From Plumapathes pennacea (Eukaryota; Cnidaria; Anthozoa; Antipatharia; Myriopathidae), in NCBI GenBank assembly GCA_964036295.1, contig OZ038473.1:2883501-2947500 (forward strand): DNA of 64,000 nucleotides. Direction: 5' to 3'. The notes beneath the pieces were generated by a model that was not told the origin of the DNA, searched no databases, and saw only the letters and a list, made by a program, of their open reading frames with translations. Shown piece by piece: positions 13,319 through 26,115 of this stretch (the first letter of the stretch is position 1; every line of letters begins with the position of its first letter). The translations under genes were made by a program, and so were the position numbers.

Positions 13319-13370
13319 TGTTGTTGTTGTTGTTTGTTTGTTTGTTTGTTTGTTTGTTTGTTTGTTTAAC
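13319..13370. repeat. (TTG)n/(TTTG)n microsatellite
   Basis: Short TTG units run into about eight TTTG units between the two convergent genes. Confidence 0.9.
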
Positions 13371-13438
13371 CGGAAACATGCAACAGCTTTAGTGCTTTTG
13401 TATCCTGCGATAAAAGAACATCTTATATAGTTATTAGC

Positions 13439-13637
13439 TTAACCCTTTCACTCCCAAGATTGAAATGCAAATTCTCCCAACGTTTTAAGAGGAAAATGTA
13501 TGGATGATGTAGTGAGAGTTGATAGTTCAATCTGCTGTAATGTGAGCAAGGTATCAAAAGCAATGTTCTCCTTACTGTATGATATATATCTAGTGAGAAA
13601 ACTGAAAGAGAAAATTGAAGTTGATCACTAGGGTTAA
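13439..13637. mobile_element. TTAACCCTTTCACTCC MITE-like element, copy 4
   Basis: Left end TTAACCCTTTCACTCCCAAG is intact; the right end is shortened to ACTAGGGTTAA. It ends 9 bases from the stop codon of the GTPase gene, so it probably lies in that gene's 3' untranslated region. Confidence 0.8.
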
Positions 13638-13645
13638 CAACTATT

Positions 13646-16600
13646 TCAGCACACAGACTTCCTTCTAAAGGACCCAGTTTTTCGGATTAAACCCGCTTTC
13701 ATTTTTGTCAGAGAAGAAGCTTGGTGGATGCGCCTGTCTTGGCTGCTATGCCTGTCGCTTTTGAGATACTTTTTCAAACTGTCGTTCACTATGTCAGACA
13801 CTTCCTTGAAACCGTTAGCAGAGGCGGTGGAGATTTCATAAAAACTACTCCCAAGATCTATCGCCAGTTCGCTACCCTCTGTTTCATCAACTTTCCGAAA
13901 ATGCTCCAAGTCGCGTTTTGTACCCACAAGTGCTATGGGTGACATCCTTTTTTTCCGATCCTTCACAAATCTGCCGATGCGACTTGCCTCCTCGAAGCTT
14001 GCGCGGTCGCTTATCGAATATAGAATGAAGAACACGTCGCCTTCTGCAGAACAGCGTTCCAGTTTGGTGTACGTGTTCTGCCAACACACAAAGAAAACGA
14101 GCATTGTAAACGACAGTCATAATCATTCTTCTTCAAGAGGAGCACAGGTCTTGCGATCAAATGGATTTTTATGCTGTTTTAGCCCGGAACTATCATTCTT
14201 ACAGCGGAAAAATTTGACGCCGGACAAATATAACATCAAGAAACACTATTTCTGATTTATTTCACTTTGCTTCCTTGATTGGACAAGTGTGAGCTGTTAC
14301 CTTTAATCAGGACTTAGCGAACAGTCAAAAAACATAAGGGAAAAATTGAGGGATTTTGGGCTTAAGCCTAGATCAAAATGAACCTGAAGTTTTGTATGTC
14401 TACATATTTTTTTGCTGCACTTTCCATTTGTAGCGCTCAATTAACAGCCTGAGATGGTTTAAGTCACGTGGGAATTTAAGGTCATGTGACCAGATTTGGC
14501 TACGTCTAAGCGCGTAAGGCATCAGTGTTAGCTCTTACCTCCCCGGCTGTGTCCATTAGGTCAACGCGAAGGTCCTCGCTATCAACCTCTAGGTGATGAC
14601 GATAGATCTCCTCTACAATAAATAGTGGTTATTAGGACGACGATGAAAATAAAAAGACTGGAACTTTTACTCGAAACATATAACACTCTATAAAAAGGGT
14701 GGAAAAGAAGAGATAAAAAGAGTGGAAAAGAAGAGATTAAAAAAGAGTGGAAAAGAAGAGATAAAAAGGGTCGAAAAGAAGAGATAAAAAGAGTGGAAAG
14801 GAAGAGATAAAAAGAGTGGAAAAGAAGAGATAAAAAGAGTGGAAAAGAAGATATAAAAAGAGTGGAAAAGAAGAGATAAAAAGGTGGAAAAGAAGAGATA
14901 AAAAGAGTGGAAAAGAAGAGATAAAAATAGTGGAAAAGAAGAGATAAAAATAGTGGAAAAGAAGAGATAACAAGGGTGGAAAAGAAGACTGAAATTTGAA
15001 AGAGGAAGTTAGTCGATTTGTTTGTGACTGTGTTCTGTTCGACAAACAAATCAGCATTGGAGAGCGTTAGTGGGTTCTTCCTCGTTACAAGTGCAATATA
15101 TCTGTTTGCATAACTCGGCATTAAAACGTTCCTTCATATGTGCTTCTTTATTTATTACAGACATAAGAATCATTTAGCTCTGAGTACGAGCATGCCAACA
15201 AAATCCTATCTTCATCAATCGAACTTCGATATATGGCTTACGAATCCGGTTTTAGTTCATGAGTTTAGCCTGATCACTGTCTACATGCGTACGTGACTCC
15301 AAGCATAGAGACCAAAAGTTTATTTTTGGTTTGATAATTACCTGAGTGTTGGTCATACTCTGTGATAAAGCGTCTTGTCAGGAAACGGACAATGAAAGCT
15401 GAAGTAGAAAGACAGGCACACATTCACGTCAAACTCATTTTTCATCGCGATTGTACGTAAGGAATTTACTGGAGGAATGAAATCAATTGTATTTCCTATT
15501 TTTTGGTATAATGTCCAAAATATAAGAGGCAGAGAAATAGACATGCACTTATAGAGGTTAATAATTAACTAAGAATAAACTTTACTAATAATTATTTCTG
15601 GTGGTATATGTGGGATCTTATTGTGCTTAGTAAAACTTGCACCTATTTTCTATTAATTTTGTAGAAATCATGACTTTTTTAATCGCCTATGATTTGACCA
15701 AAACCCACCCAGAATATCCCCATAAGAAGTTATCGTGACGCCAGTTGCGGCTTTTGTTACTGAAAACAGCAGTTGTAAGTTGGATGATTAATCGTGAGTA
15801 GGCACATACCCTTCCAGAAACTGTCTGAATTAGCCGTCGAGCTGTGCAACAGCAGCATTTTTAGTAAACTTGAACTGAGTTATTTTGTCAAAATCCAATT
15901 TATAGCTGAATCAGACAATGCGGGATTTATAATAATCTCATAACGCTGCACTGCCCATTAACAAACCGGACAAAAAACGGTTTACTGACTTCCACCTGGT
16001 AATTAAAGTTGCAGTGTATAATCCCCGGGAATGAAATATTAGTCTGGGATTGTACAGGGGCGACAAGGTCATGAATTAAATATGTCCACTTTTTAACAAC
16101 AGTGTGTGTAGAACAAGTATGGGCATAAATATATGACTCTCTGTTTGAATATTGCTCTAAACATTTCGGTTCCGCTAAGCACGTAGTTGCTCCAAAGTTC
16201 CTCGAGTAACTTCAAACGACCAGACCTCACTAATTTAATTCATTGGTTTCGTTCTTCCTCTGCAGTACAGCAATAAAACATGTTTAAGCTCGTTCACAAT
16301 AGACAGTGTATAAAATCGATCTGCGGAGATGACAGCTAAGTGCCTTCAGCCAAATATGAACAGTCGACTTTCACCCCTTAAATCTGAACCAATTTTTCTA
16401 CAGATTGAATCCGCGCAATTTCGCGATACTAATCTCGGATGAATCCCATATTAATTCGAGTGTAAAGGGGCCTATCTAGAGTGTCTAGATACGAAAGAAT
16501 AGGACTCGTCATTTACGAACAGAAAAGATTCGAAACGACTCAACTTTGCGGTCAAAAACGGCCGAAAAAGGAGAATTGTATAATTGTATATCTTTATTGA

Positions 16601-16798
16601 CTGGTTCATATATATGAAGTGGACCACTGAGCAGCATAATGTAAATACACTAACCTGACTTTCCCGCTCCATCTTTTCCCATGACGTAAGCCCGCACTCC
16701 CTTCAAGTTGGGCTGCTGGCTTGTCTTTCTTTTCCTCATCTTATTGGTCCGATCCACCGACTGTTCGCACCACGAAGTGTCCAAGTAGTTCAATTTCC
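13646..16798 (-). CDS. Ras-family small GTPase, RERG-like (5' end not found)
   Basis: Minus-strand exons 16655-16798, 15342-15398, 14539-14612 and 13646-14077 join in frame (phases 1, 1, 0) and end in a stop. The protein has the P-loop GKDGAGKS, a switch I region beginning AFIVRFLTRRFITEYD, the DTAG of G3, TKRD in place of NKxD for G4, and a basic C-terminal tail. AFIVRFLTRRF and the whole layout match the RERG / Ras-like 11-12 group, whose members often lack a CAAX box, and none is seen here: the chain ends in Cys with nothing after it. The residue equivalent to Ras Gln61 is Glu (DTAGE), so normal GTP hydrolysis is doubtful. The 16655-16798 exon begins mid-codon, so at least one upstream exon is missing; I could not place it. 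An internal Met could start translation but would cut into the N-terminal extension. Confidence 0.85.
14691..14990. repeat. 23-bp purine-rich minisatellite
   Basis: About 13 imperfect units of GAGTGGAAAAGAAGAGATAA plus three A. It lies in the intron between the switch I exon and the DTAGE exon of the GTPase gene, just upstream of the 14539-14612 exon. On the coding strand it reads as a pyrimidine tract with repeated TTTTTATCTC. Confidence 0.9.
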
Positions 16799-19700
16799 CT
16801 GTAAAAGAAGACGTCACGACTTGATATACTCTATATATGCAGACAGAGAATTAAGAGATTAGCAGAGTACGCACTTTTCAGTTCGATTAAGTGTCACTTC
16901 AGTTCATGTACACCTTCTGCCTAATTACCATAGCGAACTTCACCAAGTTCTGATTACATTCAAACACCTTTGCGCTAAGTGCACATTTGCCACTGCTCAG
17001 ACAGACGAAGTAGAGAGTTATGAACTTTGTCTCTTCTGTGATTAACGTCAGTTACTCCCACGCCGCTTGGCAAGTATTGTTGTTCGTGGACTATTTAAAC
17101 AGAAAATGATGCAAATTAACGGTACAGTATTTTAATTTCCTTCTGCATCCGTTCCATTGGTTTTCTGCTCTGTCAATTGATCCCTGTGTAACTTTCCTTG
17201 GTATATATATGCGGTTTCTTTCTCTTTTTAAAGTTTTCTTCTTCAGATTTAGTTTAAGTGTGTACAAAGCAAAGATCAGGATAAACAGTTCGTGTGCATG
17301 TTACTGTGATCATGTCTCATACAGTTTGCCCGGCGGAGAGAGGGTAAAAAATTGCACAAAACCAAAGTGGCAATTGCCACTACTTTTACATACTGTGTTT
17401 CGAGCATTTCACTGCTCTTGTTGTGCGGATGTTCTTTTAATTTTGCGTTCACTCCGTAATTCGTCGGTACTAAGAGCTTAGGTCGGGGGCTGGTGATTGT
17501 TTACTAAAGGATAATAACAAGACTTCATAGACGACTTCAAGGAACCAAAAGCACTACTTGGCACATAAAGAATTTAGACATTCAGACGGAAGAAACTATT
17601 TTAACGCACAGAAACGGACTGTGAAAATGATTATCACGATTATATAATGAGATTGTCTATAATGGGATTTGTCTACGTCTACCAGAAAAGAGCGTAGACT
17701 TACCGAAATGTATCATGTGTGGACTTAGCGAAATATATCATGTGTGCTGGTTGCCATGGTAAGCAAGTCTTTCTTTTTGTATGGTATATGTGCATGTCTT
17801 ACATCCGTTATACGTCATGAGTAATCGGAACGCATAGTACAGCCATTTTACTTGATAAAACCCTGAAAATGTCCAACTCCTGTACCGTCAAAAAAAAAAA
17901 AAAAAAAAAAAATTCTAAAGGTGTGACCACTCAAATCAAAGCTCTGCAGTGTTCACTTCTATCAAACAACTGATTTACTGTCAAGTGAAGGCTAAACTGG
18001 TCGGGAAATTCTCAAGTGTTCACTCGGTTGAACTCTTAACCGTTAAGTACAACTAAAGATGTGACCACTCAAAAAAGAAAGCTCTCGGTTTGAGAACATT
18101 TTTTTTTTTTGTAGCGTGTTTTAAATTTAGTTACATGGATAATCACATAACTCTGTGTTCCAGTCAAAGACTCCGATCCATGTTCTAAAAATGCAATTTA
18201 ACGTTTTACTAACCCTGTTTTACAGCGTCCGTTTAAACTTTAATTTAGCGATAAACCAGGTCTAAGTTAGACTTTGTTTAAAAATCGGCCCTATCAGTTT
18301 GCTGTCGCACGCATCATTAGGCATCCCGACGGAGGATGTCCGATCCACCCATGTCTGTAGTTCAGGCACGCGCTAAAGCATTATCACTTTCAAATACTTT
18401 TGAATCGTAATGATTACTGTAGGCCGATTAGATACACAAATTTTTAAAACCATCCTGGGCTATTAAATTGAAGGCAATAATATTCATTTCACATAATGGT
18501 TAACGCATGTTCCCTTTATGTTCTATTTATCAAATTATTTCATACACACAGTGACACACTCATCATTTAGTCCCTGGAGTGTAAAAACCGGGTGAAAAAT
18601 ATGACCCTTCTTTTTTCAGTCTTCTTTTTTGTTGTTGTTTTTCGTAAATTCACATTTAGGGAACTAAAACTATCAATGCTGATGACACAAATGTTGTCAA
18701 TTGTAAAGGATGGAAAAAAACCCCTAAAATCCCTTGATCTCACATAAGTTAGTCTAAAACCACTTTTTTTTTTGCTATAAACTCAATTTCATTTAAAACT
18801 CTTAACAGACCTTGTTTTAAGATTAAAAGCAAAATATTTTTCTCTAACATCTGTATAATTGTATGCGCTGTAAAACTACTACCTTAGAATTTCAAGTACT
18901 AGAAAACCTCCCAGTTAGCTTGACTGGGTGTGATAATTTTTAAAGCGTTTTAGAATTGTACCAAGGAACCAACAGTTATAAATTTCTGGTCTCAAAAAAT
19001 TATAATTTTAACAATTTTAATTGAAGTGCAGGAGATAAACAGTTATCGACGAATCTAAAGAGTAGTTCACCCCTCATGCAGGTCAAGTGCATACGTAGCA
19101 TTAATTGTATCAAGATGTTTGGCCATCGTGCAAATGAACGTGCAGCGTTGCTAATTATAGCAACCATTACATTTTTCCAATCTGTGGGATTAGTCTTGCA
19201 TTAGTCTTTCAATTCGTGTTCGGAAACACAGGGATTTGGTATTTAGATATCTTTCATGATCAGATTACTTGTTTTAATTCCGCACTCTCTTAATTGAATG
19301 AGTTACCAATGACGTCAGGAAGGAAATCTAAGCGGGTATCTAATGGATTCTTCATGCAGGTGCTTATCAGACAGTGATTTACCGCGTAGACCAAAAGACC
19401 GGGAACAATGTTAGATTTCTTTACTATCGCCTATATTAACACTTATCATCTATAAACGTCTTGAACGGTCGCCATGGGGAGTTCGCCGACTTGTTTTCAT
19501 TGTGCAAACCACTCGAGGGCGGATACACGAGGGGCCTGAAAGAGTCCCCCCTTCTCCCCCTCCAAAAAAATCACGGGTAACAAGGAACGGGAAGGTTCAA
19601 GTCTAAGAATGTAAAATTTGAAAGAGGGTATTATTGAATTTCCTTGCACTTAAATGAGCTCCAAAAAACTATGAAAGGTAAACATGGACCAAGCACTGTA

Positions 19701-22650
19701 AATTAGGTAAATTAATGTACCGCATCCTCCATGCCTGTTAACGACTTTACACTACGTTCTGTTCCCTTACTATGTAAAGTTGAACTTGACCTGAACCTGA
19801 GCCGGTCAAGGGTTTGATGCTTCCTTTCTACAGAAATGTCGCTGCCAGTTTTATACCGGAAGAGGGTATTAGTTTACATTAAGTGGCTCGTAGCTTCGAG
19901 CCGTCAGGTAATAATCTAACTAACCGCAAATCACACTTACTTCTCACAATGCAGAAAAAAATACATCCACTAACAAATGAAAATACACTATTTAGAGTTT
20001 TTTACTTAGTATGAGCAACCTCCTTGCTGGTTTAATTTATTTCTGTCAACCTTAGACAATCATTCCGCAGCATTTTAGTGTTTTTTTCTGTCAAAAGAGT
20101 TGCTAAAATATGTGCTAAATATGATAATAGCCGATAAAGGCGCTTTTACCCCGCACGAACATTGAATGATACTGGATCAAACATGTTCAACAATCAAAGC
20201 AAGGTTCATCCGGAAACTTCTGTTGCTAAACCCAAAGCGTTAAGTCTCTATTACTATTTCCAGTGTACAGCTATGGCTTACCAGTGAAGGGCTTGGCGGT
20301 TTAAACTCAACTGTTTTTGTTAAGAGCAAGCCAATACGAGTTCTCCAGCTTTTAGCTTGAGCGGGTGTCTAACATTACGTTGATACCTGGAACGAAAACA
20401 GACATCAGCAGTGTTTTCTGATAATTAATAAGACAGAAATCTATTATGAGAGACATTAGATGAAGGTAAGATAATATGTGAGACAAATCAGTGATGACGG
20501 GTAACTAAAATGAATTCGTTTTCCCGATCGTTTTCGAGCGTATCTCCTGTCGTTGTGAACAGTTTTCACTCTAGCTGGCCGTTCAGTTGAGCTTTAATGG
20601 GAGAGTCTCACAGATACAAAGGTATTGATCATCAAGTTGATATTAAATGTGGTTCATGTCTCAAAGTGTCTTCTCTCAGCTGTGAGGCCAGATGACCTTT
20701 ACGTGGAGTCCGCCTCCACTCTCGTTTCAGTTTTAAATAAACAACCACTTGTGACTCTTCAAACGTAATGAAAGCAAGCGCAAATTGATCACTGGAAAGA
20801 TAAATGTCGGAGGACTGCAATATAGATGCTGATTTTGTTTTCAAAGAAAATGCTTCGGAGGTAAATTAATATAGTTTGAGGATTGCGTAAATTCCAGTCA
20901 AAACAGGAATATCCGTTAGTCACAGTGGGGAAACCACAGGTTATGGCAGAGTCATTCGCATAAGACACGAATACGGCGAGACATCCCTAAAATAGACTAT
21001 ACAAGAAAGGTGCGCCCGATGGGGGTTCCTCTCATAACTTCGGGTATTAAAACGGGAACAGAAACGGGGGGTGGGAATGGGAATGGAAATGGGAGGGAGA
21101 GCAGGAGTTGGGTACCAAGTTAACCTGCTATGTTACTCGCCGACCTCTGCGCTTCTAGCTCTAGATCCTCCCTTCATTTCACATAATTTCTTGCATGAAA
21201 TGTTGCCTTGTATTGGGGGAGGGGAGGGGGGGAGGGGGGGGAGGGGGTGGGTACTGGCTGTCCAATAGCACGGCATGTAACAATTAACGAGTCGTGAAAG
21301 TGGATTGTCGATCCTTGAATTTCATTAGGGAGACTTAGAGTTTTACGACAAGTAGCCAGGATTGTGTGTCGATCCGTACGATCTGCAACAGACGCAAAAC
21401 TTCCGTCATTCATACAGCATATTAGTCATATTCTCCCATGAAAGTCTGCGTTGTTGAGTTTTCTTGTGGGCGATTCAGCATAGAATGGTAAGGTAGAGTT
21501 TGGCGTTAGTGAGTTTATCTTATGCAATTTTGAGCTATGGGAGCTTGGAGTGGAAAGAAACATACTTTTAGCTATAAATTGACCAAAACCTGACCGATTT
21601 AATCGCGGATTACGCAGAATTTAGAGAGAAATACGCGAATCAATAGTTTGTGTACCTGAGCTATAAGAAAAGGGTACGAGACAGGTGTACTTTGCGGTAT
21701 CTTGTCTGAAATTCGTCCCTTTAAAAGGAATCCCCCTCGACGCGATAGGAACTGGGACGAGGTCAACTGTTATTCGGTTTTAGTCTCTTGCGGTCAATAC
21801 CGTCCGCCATCTTTAATGGATGACAAACGGCTGGCAGGCGTTTGACTGCGATTTAACTGGGACTATTGGCGTCTGATCGATGAAGTTTGGCACTGTCCGT
21901 TTGACTAACAACTGAAGGTACACTGTCTACTAGTTATACGATGTTTGCAGGTATCGTCTTGCCCTGTTGGAGGGTCCAGACAGTGCGCGGAGATTTCGAA
22001 CAATATAATAAAATTATATATATTCCTAAATGTAAACTAAATACAGTGGGTCTTTTGGAGGGAAATGTCTTTATTCGGGTTGTGTTTGAACACACGCATA
22101 CAAAGTGCATTCGTTTGGACGTGCGTGTTTTGCTGTCACAACACCATAAACTTTACCAAAACATCAGAGGATGCGCCAGAATGTAGTGTCTTATTTTATT
22201 TCTCCAGTATGCGTGCTGACCATGAGGATTAAGCCATTTGGAGAAGTGATCCATTAAGCATTTCAAGTATTCTTGGACACACAGGGCACATTGGGGCCTT
22301 GTTTTGACGCATTGGAGGCTGGACCCAAAGAGGTACAGGTTAGTATATTTTTTTAAATAATTTTATGAGTGCGGTGAGTGGCCTTGTTCTCGTTACTCTG
22401 TTTTTTGAATGTTGGTAGGTTTATACAAGTTAAAGCCTGTTTACACTGAACATGCCATATGATGACTGCACATGCTTTGTTTGCATGTTCATTCAGTTCT
22501 CATACTGTACACAGGCTCAATCTCAGGCCATATGTTAAAATTATTAATTAAATTATTAGCCTGGCTGGGCTTGAAGAATATTGTTCGTCTAGCTAGCCAT
22601 GAGCTGCAAGGTAAGACAAGTGTCAGGGAACTCATCCTGAATAGCTTACA
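16799..22650. other. Gene-poor stretch
   Basis: No convincing coding region on either strand; open frames at 17209-17481, 20632-20844, 21071-21268 and 21941-22186 lack recognisable domains. An unseen 5' exon of the GTPase gene may lie here. It contains A and T runs (17889-17911, 18101-18111), two diverged copies of a GTGACCACTCAAA-type repeat (17925 and 18058), and a G-rich tract at 21210-21250. Confidence 0.5.
21210..21250 (+). repeat. G-rich tract with G-quadruplex potential
   Basis: At least five runs of four or more G separated by single A or T on the plus strand. It meets the usual sequence rule for a quadruplex; structure is not shown. Confidence 0.6.
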
Positions 22651-22803
22651 GTGCTCGACATTAAGGTTTTAGGTTGGTTGCCCTTCGGACTGTAGATTGA
22701 ATTCAAGCAATAGAAAGTTTCATAGTTTCTGATTGCCCGGCCTGCCCGACCAAAAGTTTTGGTTGCCCTGGGCAAGCGGGCAACCGTTAATGTCGAGCGC
22801 TGG
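22651..22803. mobile_element. Foldback/MITE with GCTCGACATTAA ends
   Basis: Left end GTGCTCGACATTAAGG and right end GTTAATGTCGAGCGC are inverted copies. Inside, GGTTGCCC and GGGCAACC are also inverted. No coding capacity. Confidence 0.65.
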
Positions 22804-22861
22804 TTTACTTATACATAGTGGATGCTGATTATATGTGAACTATCGTAACTTGTGATTTACT

Positions 22862-23095
22862 GAGCAATAAGCCACTTTCACAATTATGCAGTGTTTGCCA
22901 TGCTGTCAATGTTTTAGCAGGCCACATAATGATATAACTTCCAGTTCAGTGTGAAGAATTGTTTCTTCAGTCATAAGCAGCTATGTAGAAACAAAACCAA
23001 GCTGAGCAAAGAGATTCACTTGACAGACACTCTTTTATACAACTAGTAATATTTTCTAGTGTGCATAATAATTGTGAAAGTGACTTATTCTAGGA
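22862..23095. mobile_element. MITE-like element with AATAAGYCACTTTCACAATTA ends
   Basis: AATAAGCCACTTTCACAATT near 22866 recurs inverted as AATTGTGAAAGTGACTTATT near 23072. The element is about 230 bp and non-coding. Confidence 0.7.
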
Positions 23096-23125
23096 TAGTG
23101 GGAAAGATGGGGGTGGGAGGCTCTT

Positions 23126-23285
23126 GGGGTAGGATCAATCAATCAATGGACAGAACAATGGACCACCTCTTGGATCGAACAGTGGACTAATAGATCCATC
23201 AAACAATGGATTAACCAAGCAATCCATTAATCAAACATTGGACCGATTGATTGAGCAGTCCATGGGTCCGTGGGTCTATTACTCC

Positions 23286-23316
<31 letters not shown>

Positions 23317-24932
23317 TTGGTAAGTCCATTGTTGGATCCATCTATTTATTCTAGATTGGTCAGTCCATTGTTCGATGGGTCAATCAGTTCCTAGATTGGT
23401 CAGTCCATTGTTCAATTGATGGATCAATCGGTCAGCCCATTGTTCGATTGATCGCTTGGTCTATTGACTAGTCAGTCCATTGTTCAATCAATTAATCTAT
23501 TGGTCAGTCCATTGTTTGATCGACCGATTGGTCCATTGTTTGATTGATTGATCAATCTGTCAGTCTGTTGTTTGATTGATCGGTCAGCCCATTGTTCAAT
23601 TGATTGGTCAGCCCATTGTATGATTAATTGGTCAGTCCATTATTTGATTGATTGGTCCATCCAATGTTGGATCGATCAATCAGTTCATTGTTTGATTGAC
23701 CAATCGATCTATTGGTCAGCCCATTGTTCAATCTATCGGTCAGTCCACTGTTCGCTCAATGGATCAGTCCATTGTTCGATTGATCGGTCAGTCCACTGTT
23801 CGATCGATTGCTAGGTCAGCCCATTGTTCAATCAGTTAGTCCATTGTTTGATGGGTTGATCGGTCAGTCCATTGTTCAATCAATCAATCAGTCCATTGAT
23901 CAGTCAGTCCATTGGTTGATCAATCAGTCAGTCCATTGTCGATTGATTGGTCAGTCCATTGTTCAATTGATTGGACAGTCCATTGTTCGACCGATTGATC
24001 AGTCCATTGTTCGATCGATTGATCAGTCAGCCTAATGTTCAATCAATCGGTCAGTCCATTGTTCGATTGGTTGTTCGGTCAATCCTATATTCAATCGATC
24101 AATCAGTTTATTGATCGGTCAGTCCATTGTTCAATCGATTGGTCAGTCCATTGTTCGACCTATCGATCAGTCCATTGTCCAATCGATCGATCGGTCAGTC
24201 CATTTTTTGACCGATTGATCGATCAGTCCATTGTTTGATTGATTGATTGGTCAGCCCATTATTCAATCAATCGATCAGTCCACTGTTTGATCGGTTGATT
24301 GGTCAGTCCAATATTCAGTCGATCAATCAGTTTATTGATCGGTCAGTCCTTTGTTGGATCGATTGATCGATCAGTCCATTGTTTGATTGATCAGTCAGTC
24401 CATTGTTTGATCGATCGGTCAGTCCATTGTTCGGTTGATTGGTCAGTCCATTGTTCGATCAATTGATCTATCAGTCAGCCATTGTTCAATCCATTGATTG
24501 GTCAGTCCAATGTTCGATTGATCGGTCAGCCCATTGTATGATCAGTCAGTTGTTCTATTGTTGTTTGATCAATCCTATTATATTGACTTACGTAGATATA
24601 TGTTGATCATGTTGACTTTTTACCATAGTGAAGCAACAGCTCAGTCAGTAAGAGGCTCAACATCTAAGGACAACACAATGGGTCAGTTGGTGAGTCCATT
24701 GTTCAATTGGTCAGTCCATTGTTTGATCGATCGATCAGTCAGTCCACTGTTTGATTAATTGATTGGTCAGTCCATTGTTCGATCGATCAATCAGTTGGTC
24801 AGTCCATTGTTTGATTGATAGATTGGTTAGTCCTTGTTAGATCGATCAATCTATTAGTCCATTGTTTGATCAACCGATTGATGGGTTAGTCCATTGTCCA
24901 ATCGATCGATCGGTCAGTCTATTGTTCTGTTT
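23126..24932. repeat. 1.8 kb degenerate satellite (GGTCAGTCCATTGTTCGATT-type)
   Basis: A short unit of roughly 20-28 bases, with the core TCAGTCCATTGTT followed by GATCGATT-like spacer, repeats some 60-70 times with spacer length and sequence drift. The spacer is rich in GATC, ATCGAT and GATTGATT, so much of it is self-complementary. One interruption, near 24560-24660, holds unrelated sequence. Open frames in it (rich in IDQSVHC-like repeats) are by-products. Confidence 0.92.
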
Positions 24933-24972
24933 TTCCTGTTTGTTTGTTTGTTTGTTTGTTTGTTTGTTTGTA
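24930..24972. repeat. (GTTT)n microsatellite
   Basis: About nine GTTT units at the end of the satellite. Confidence 0.9.
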
Positions 24973-25069
24973 GTGAGTTCTAACTATTGATAGTCTGTAC
25001 ACTAGGTCACAGAAAGAATGATTTGCGCAGGACTGGAACAAGGGCAGACAGATTCGTGCAAGGGTGACA

Positions 25070-25350
25070 GCGGAGTGCTCTTTGCAAGGGTCCAGAGATG
25101 AAAGTGCGATTCCCACTGTTTTATATCCTGTAGTAACGTTCTTGTATGGAAACCGGCAATAAAATATTGTGACGAAAACACTTCACTGATTTATTGTCTC
25201 AAATAGAGTAACCGTCACCCACACTTTCATCCAGATCGGCTCCTGCTTGCACTCCCGCTAATAATTATATTCAACAACATATTTTTGGAGGCAGGCCTTA
25301 TCACCCACGAAGTGCTCTTTGCGAGAGTCCAGAAATAACAGTGCGGAAGT
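25070..25350 (+). repeat. Dispersed repeat, copy A
   Basis: A segment including GAAAGTGCGATTCCCACTG, ACGTTCTTGTATGGAAACCG and GCAAT-AAAATATTGTGACGAAAACACTT recurs in reverse complement near 36530-36770. The flanking GTGCTCTTTGC motif occurs twice inside it (25075, 25312). Confidence 0.75.
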
Positions 25351-25582
25351 GCGATTTCCACTGTTTTCTTTACGTAATAAAAAAAAAAACAAAAACTTTG
25401 TGCAACAAAAAAAGAGGTAGTTAAAAGTATTTGACCTGCGACCTTTTGCCCTGAGTTGAACGTGTTACCTTAAGTATTGAACTTACGGTCCAGTACTCAA
25501 AATTCCAGTACTCAAAATAGTATAAGAGGAGCGGCAACCGCTCCGGGTTTAGTGCAGCAGCGTGAGTGGTAACTGCTTTTAT

Positions 25583-26115
25583 ACACTAGATTTGCTATTT
25601 GTATAAATATATAAATTTAAACAGTTTGGAACAAATTGAAGCGACAGTTTAGTCGGTAAGACGTTCGTCTTGTACGGTGAAGAGTCCGGGTTCGCGTCTC
25701 GGCTTTTTCTTTTTCCCTTTTTATCATTTATACGCATGCGCTGTGGTGTTCTTTATAACGTCAACTATAGACCGCAGGTCTCGGTTTGTCTTTTTTCCTT
25801 TTTTTTTATCATTCATACGCATGCGCTGTGCCGGAGCGGTAACCGCTCCGAGTCTAGTGCGTGAGCGGGAGCGGTAGCCGCTCCGAGTCTAGTGCGGGAG
25901 CGGGTACGGTAACTGCTTCTGCTTCCGCACTAGACTTGGTAATTGTATAAATATATACATTTGAACAATGTATAGCAAATTGAAGCAATAGCTCAGTTGG
26001 TAAGACGCTCATCTTCTTAGGCGGAGAGTCCGGGTTCGCGTCTCGGCTGTTTCTTTTTCCTTTTTTATCATTCATACGCATGCGCTGTGCTGTTCTTTAT
26101 GACGTCAACTATAGT
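25583..26115 (+). mobile_element. Two tandem tRNA-derived SINE-like units
   Basis: At 25640-25705 and 25983-26048 there are tRNA-like heads with an A-box-like AGCTCAGTTGGTAAG (second copy) and a B-box-like GGGTTCGCGTC. Both are preceded by a matching AT-rich segment and followed by TATACGCATGCGCTGTG and ACGTCAACTATAG. The acceptor-stem halves do not pair, so these are not working tRNA genes. Confidence 0.65.

Noticed and set aside
23548-24758. Ser/Gln/His/Ile-rich frames in the satellite
   Set aside because: Frames of repetitive DNA without start context or splice sites.
25640-26048. Two tRNA genes
   Set aside because: The A- and B-box-like parts are present but acceptor-stem halves do not pair.
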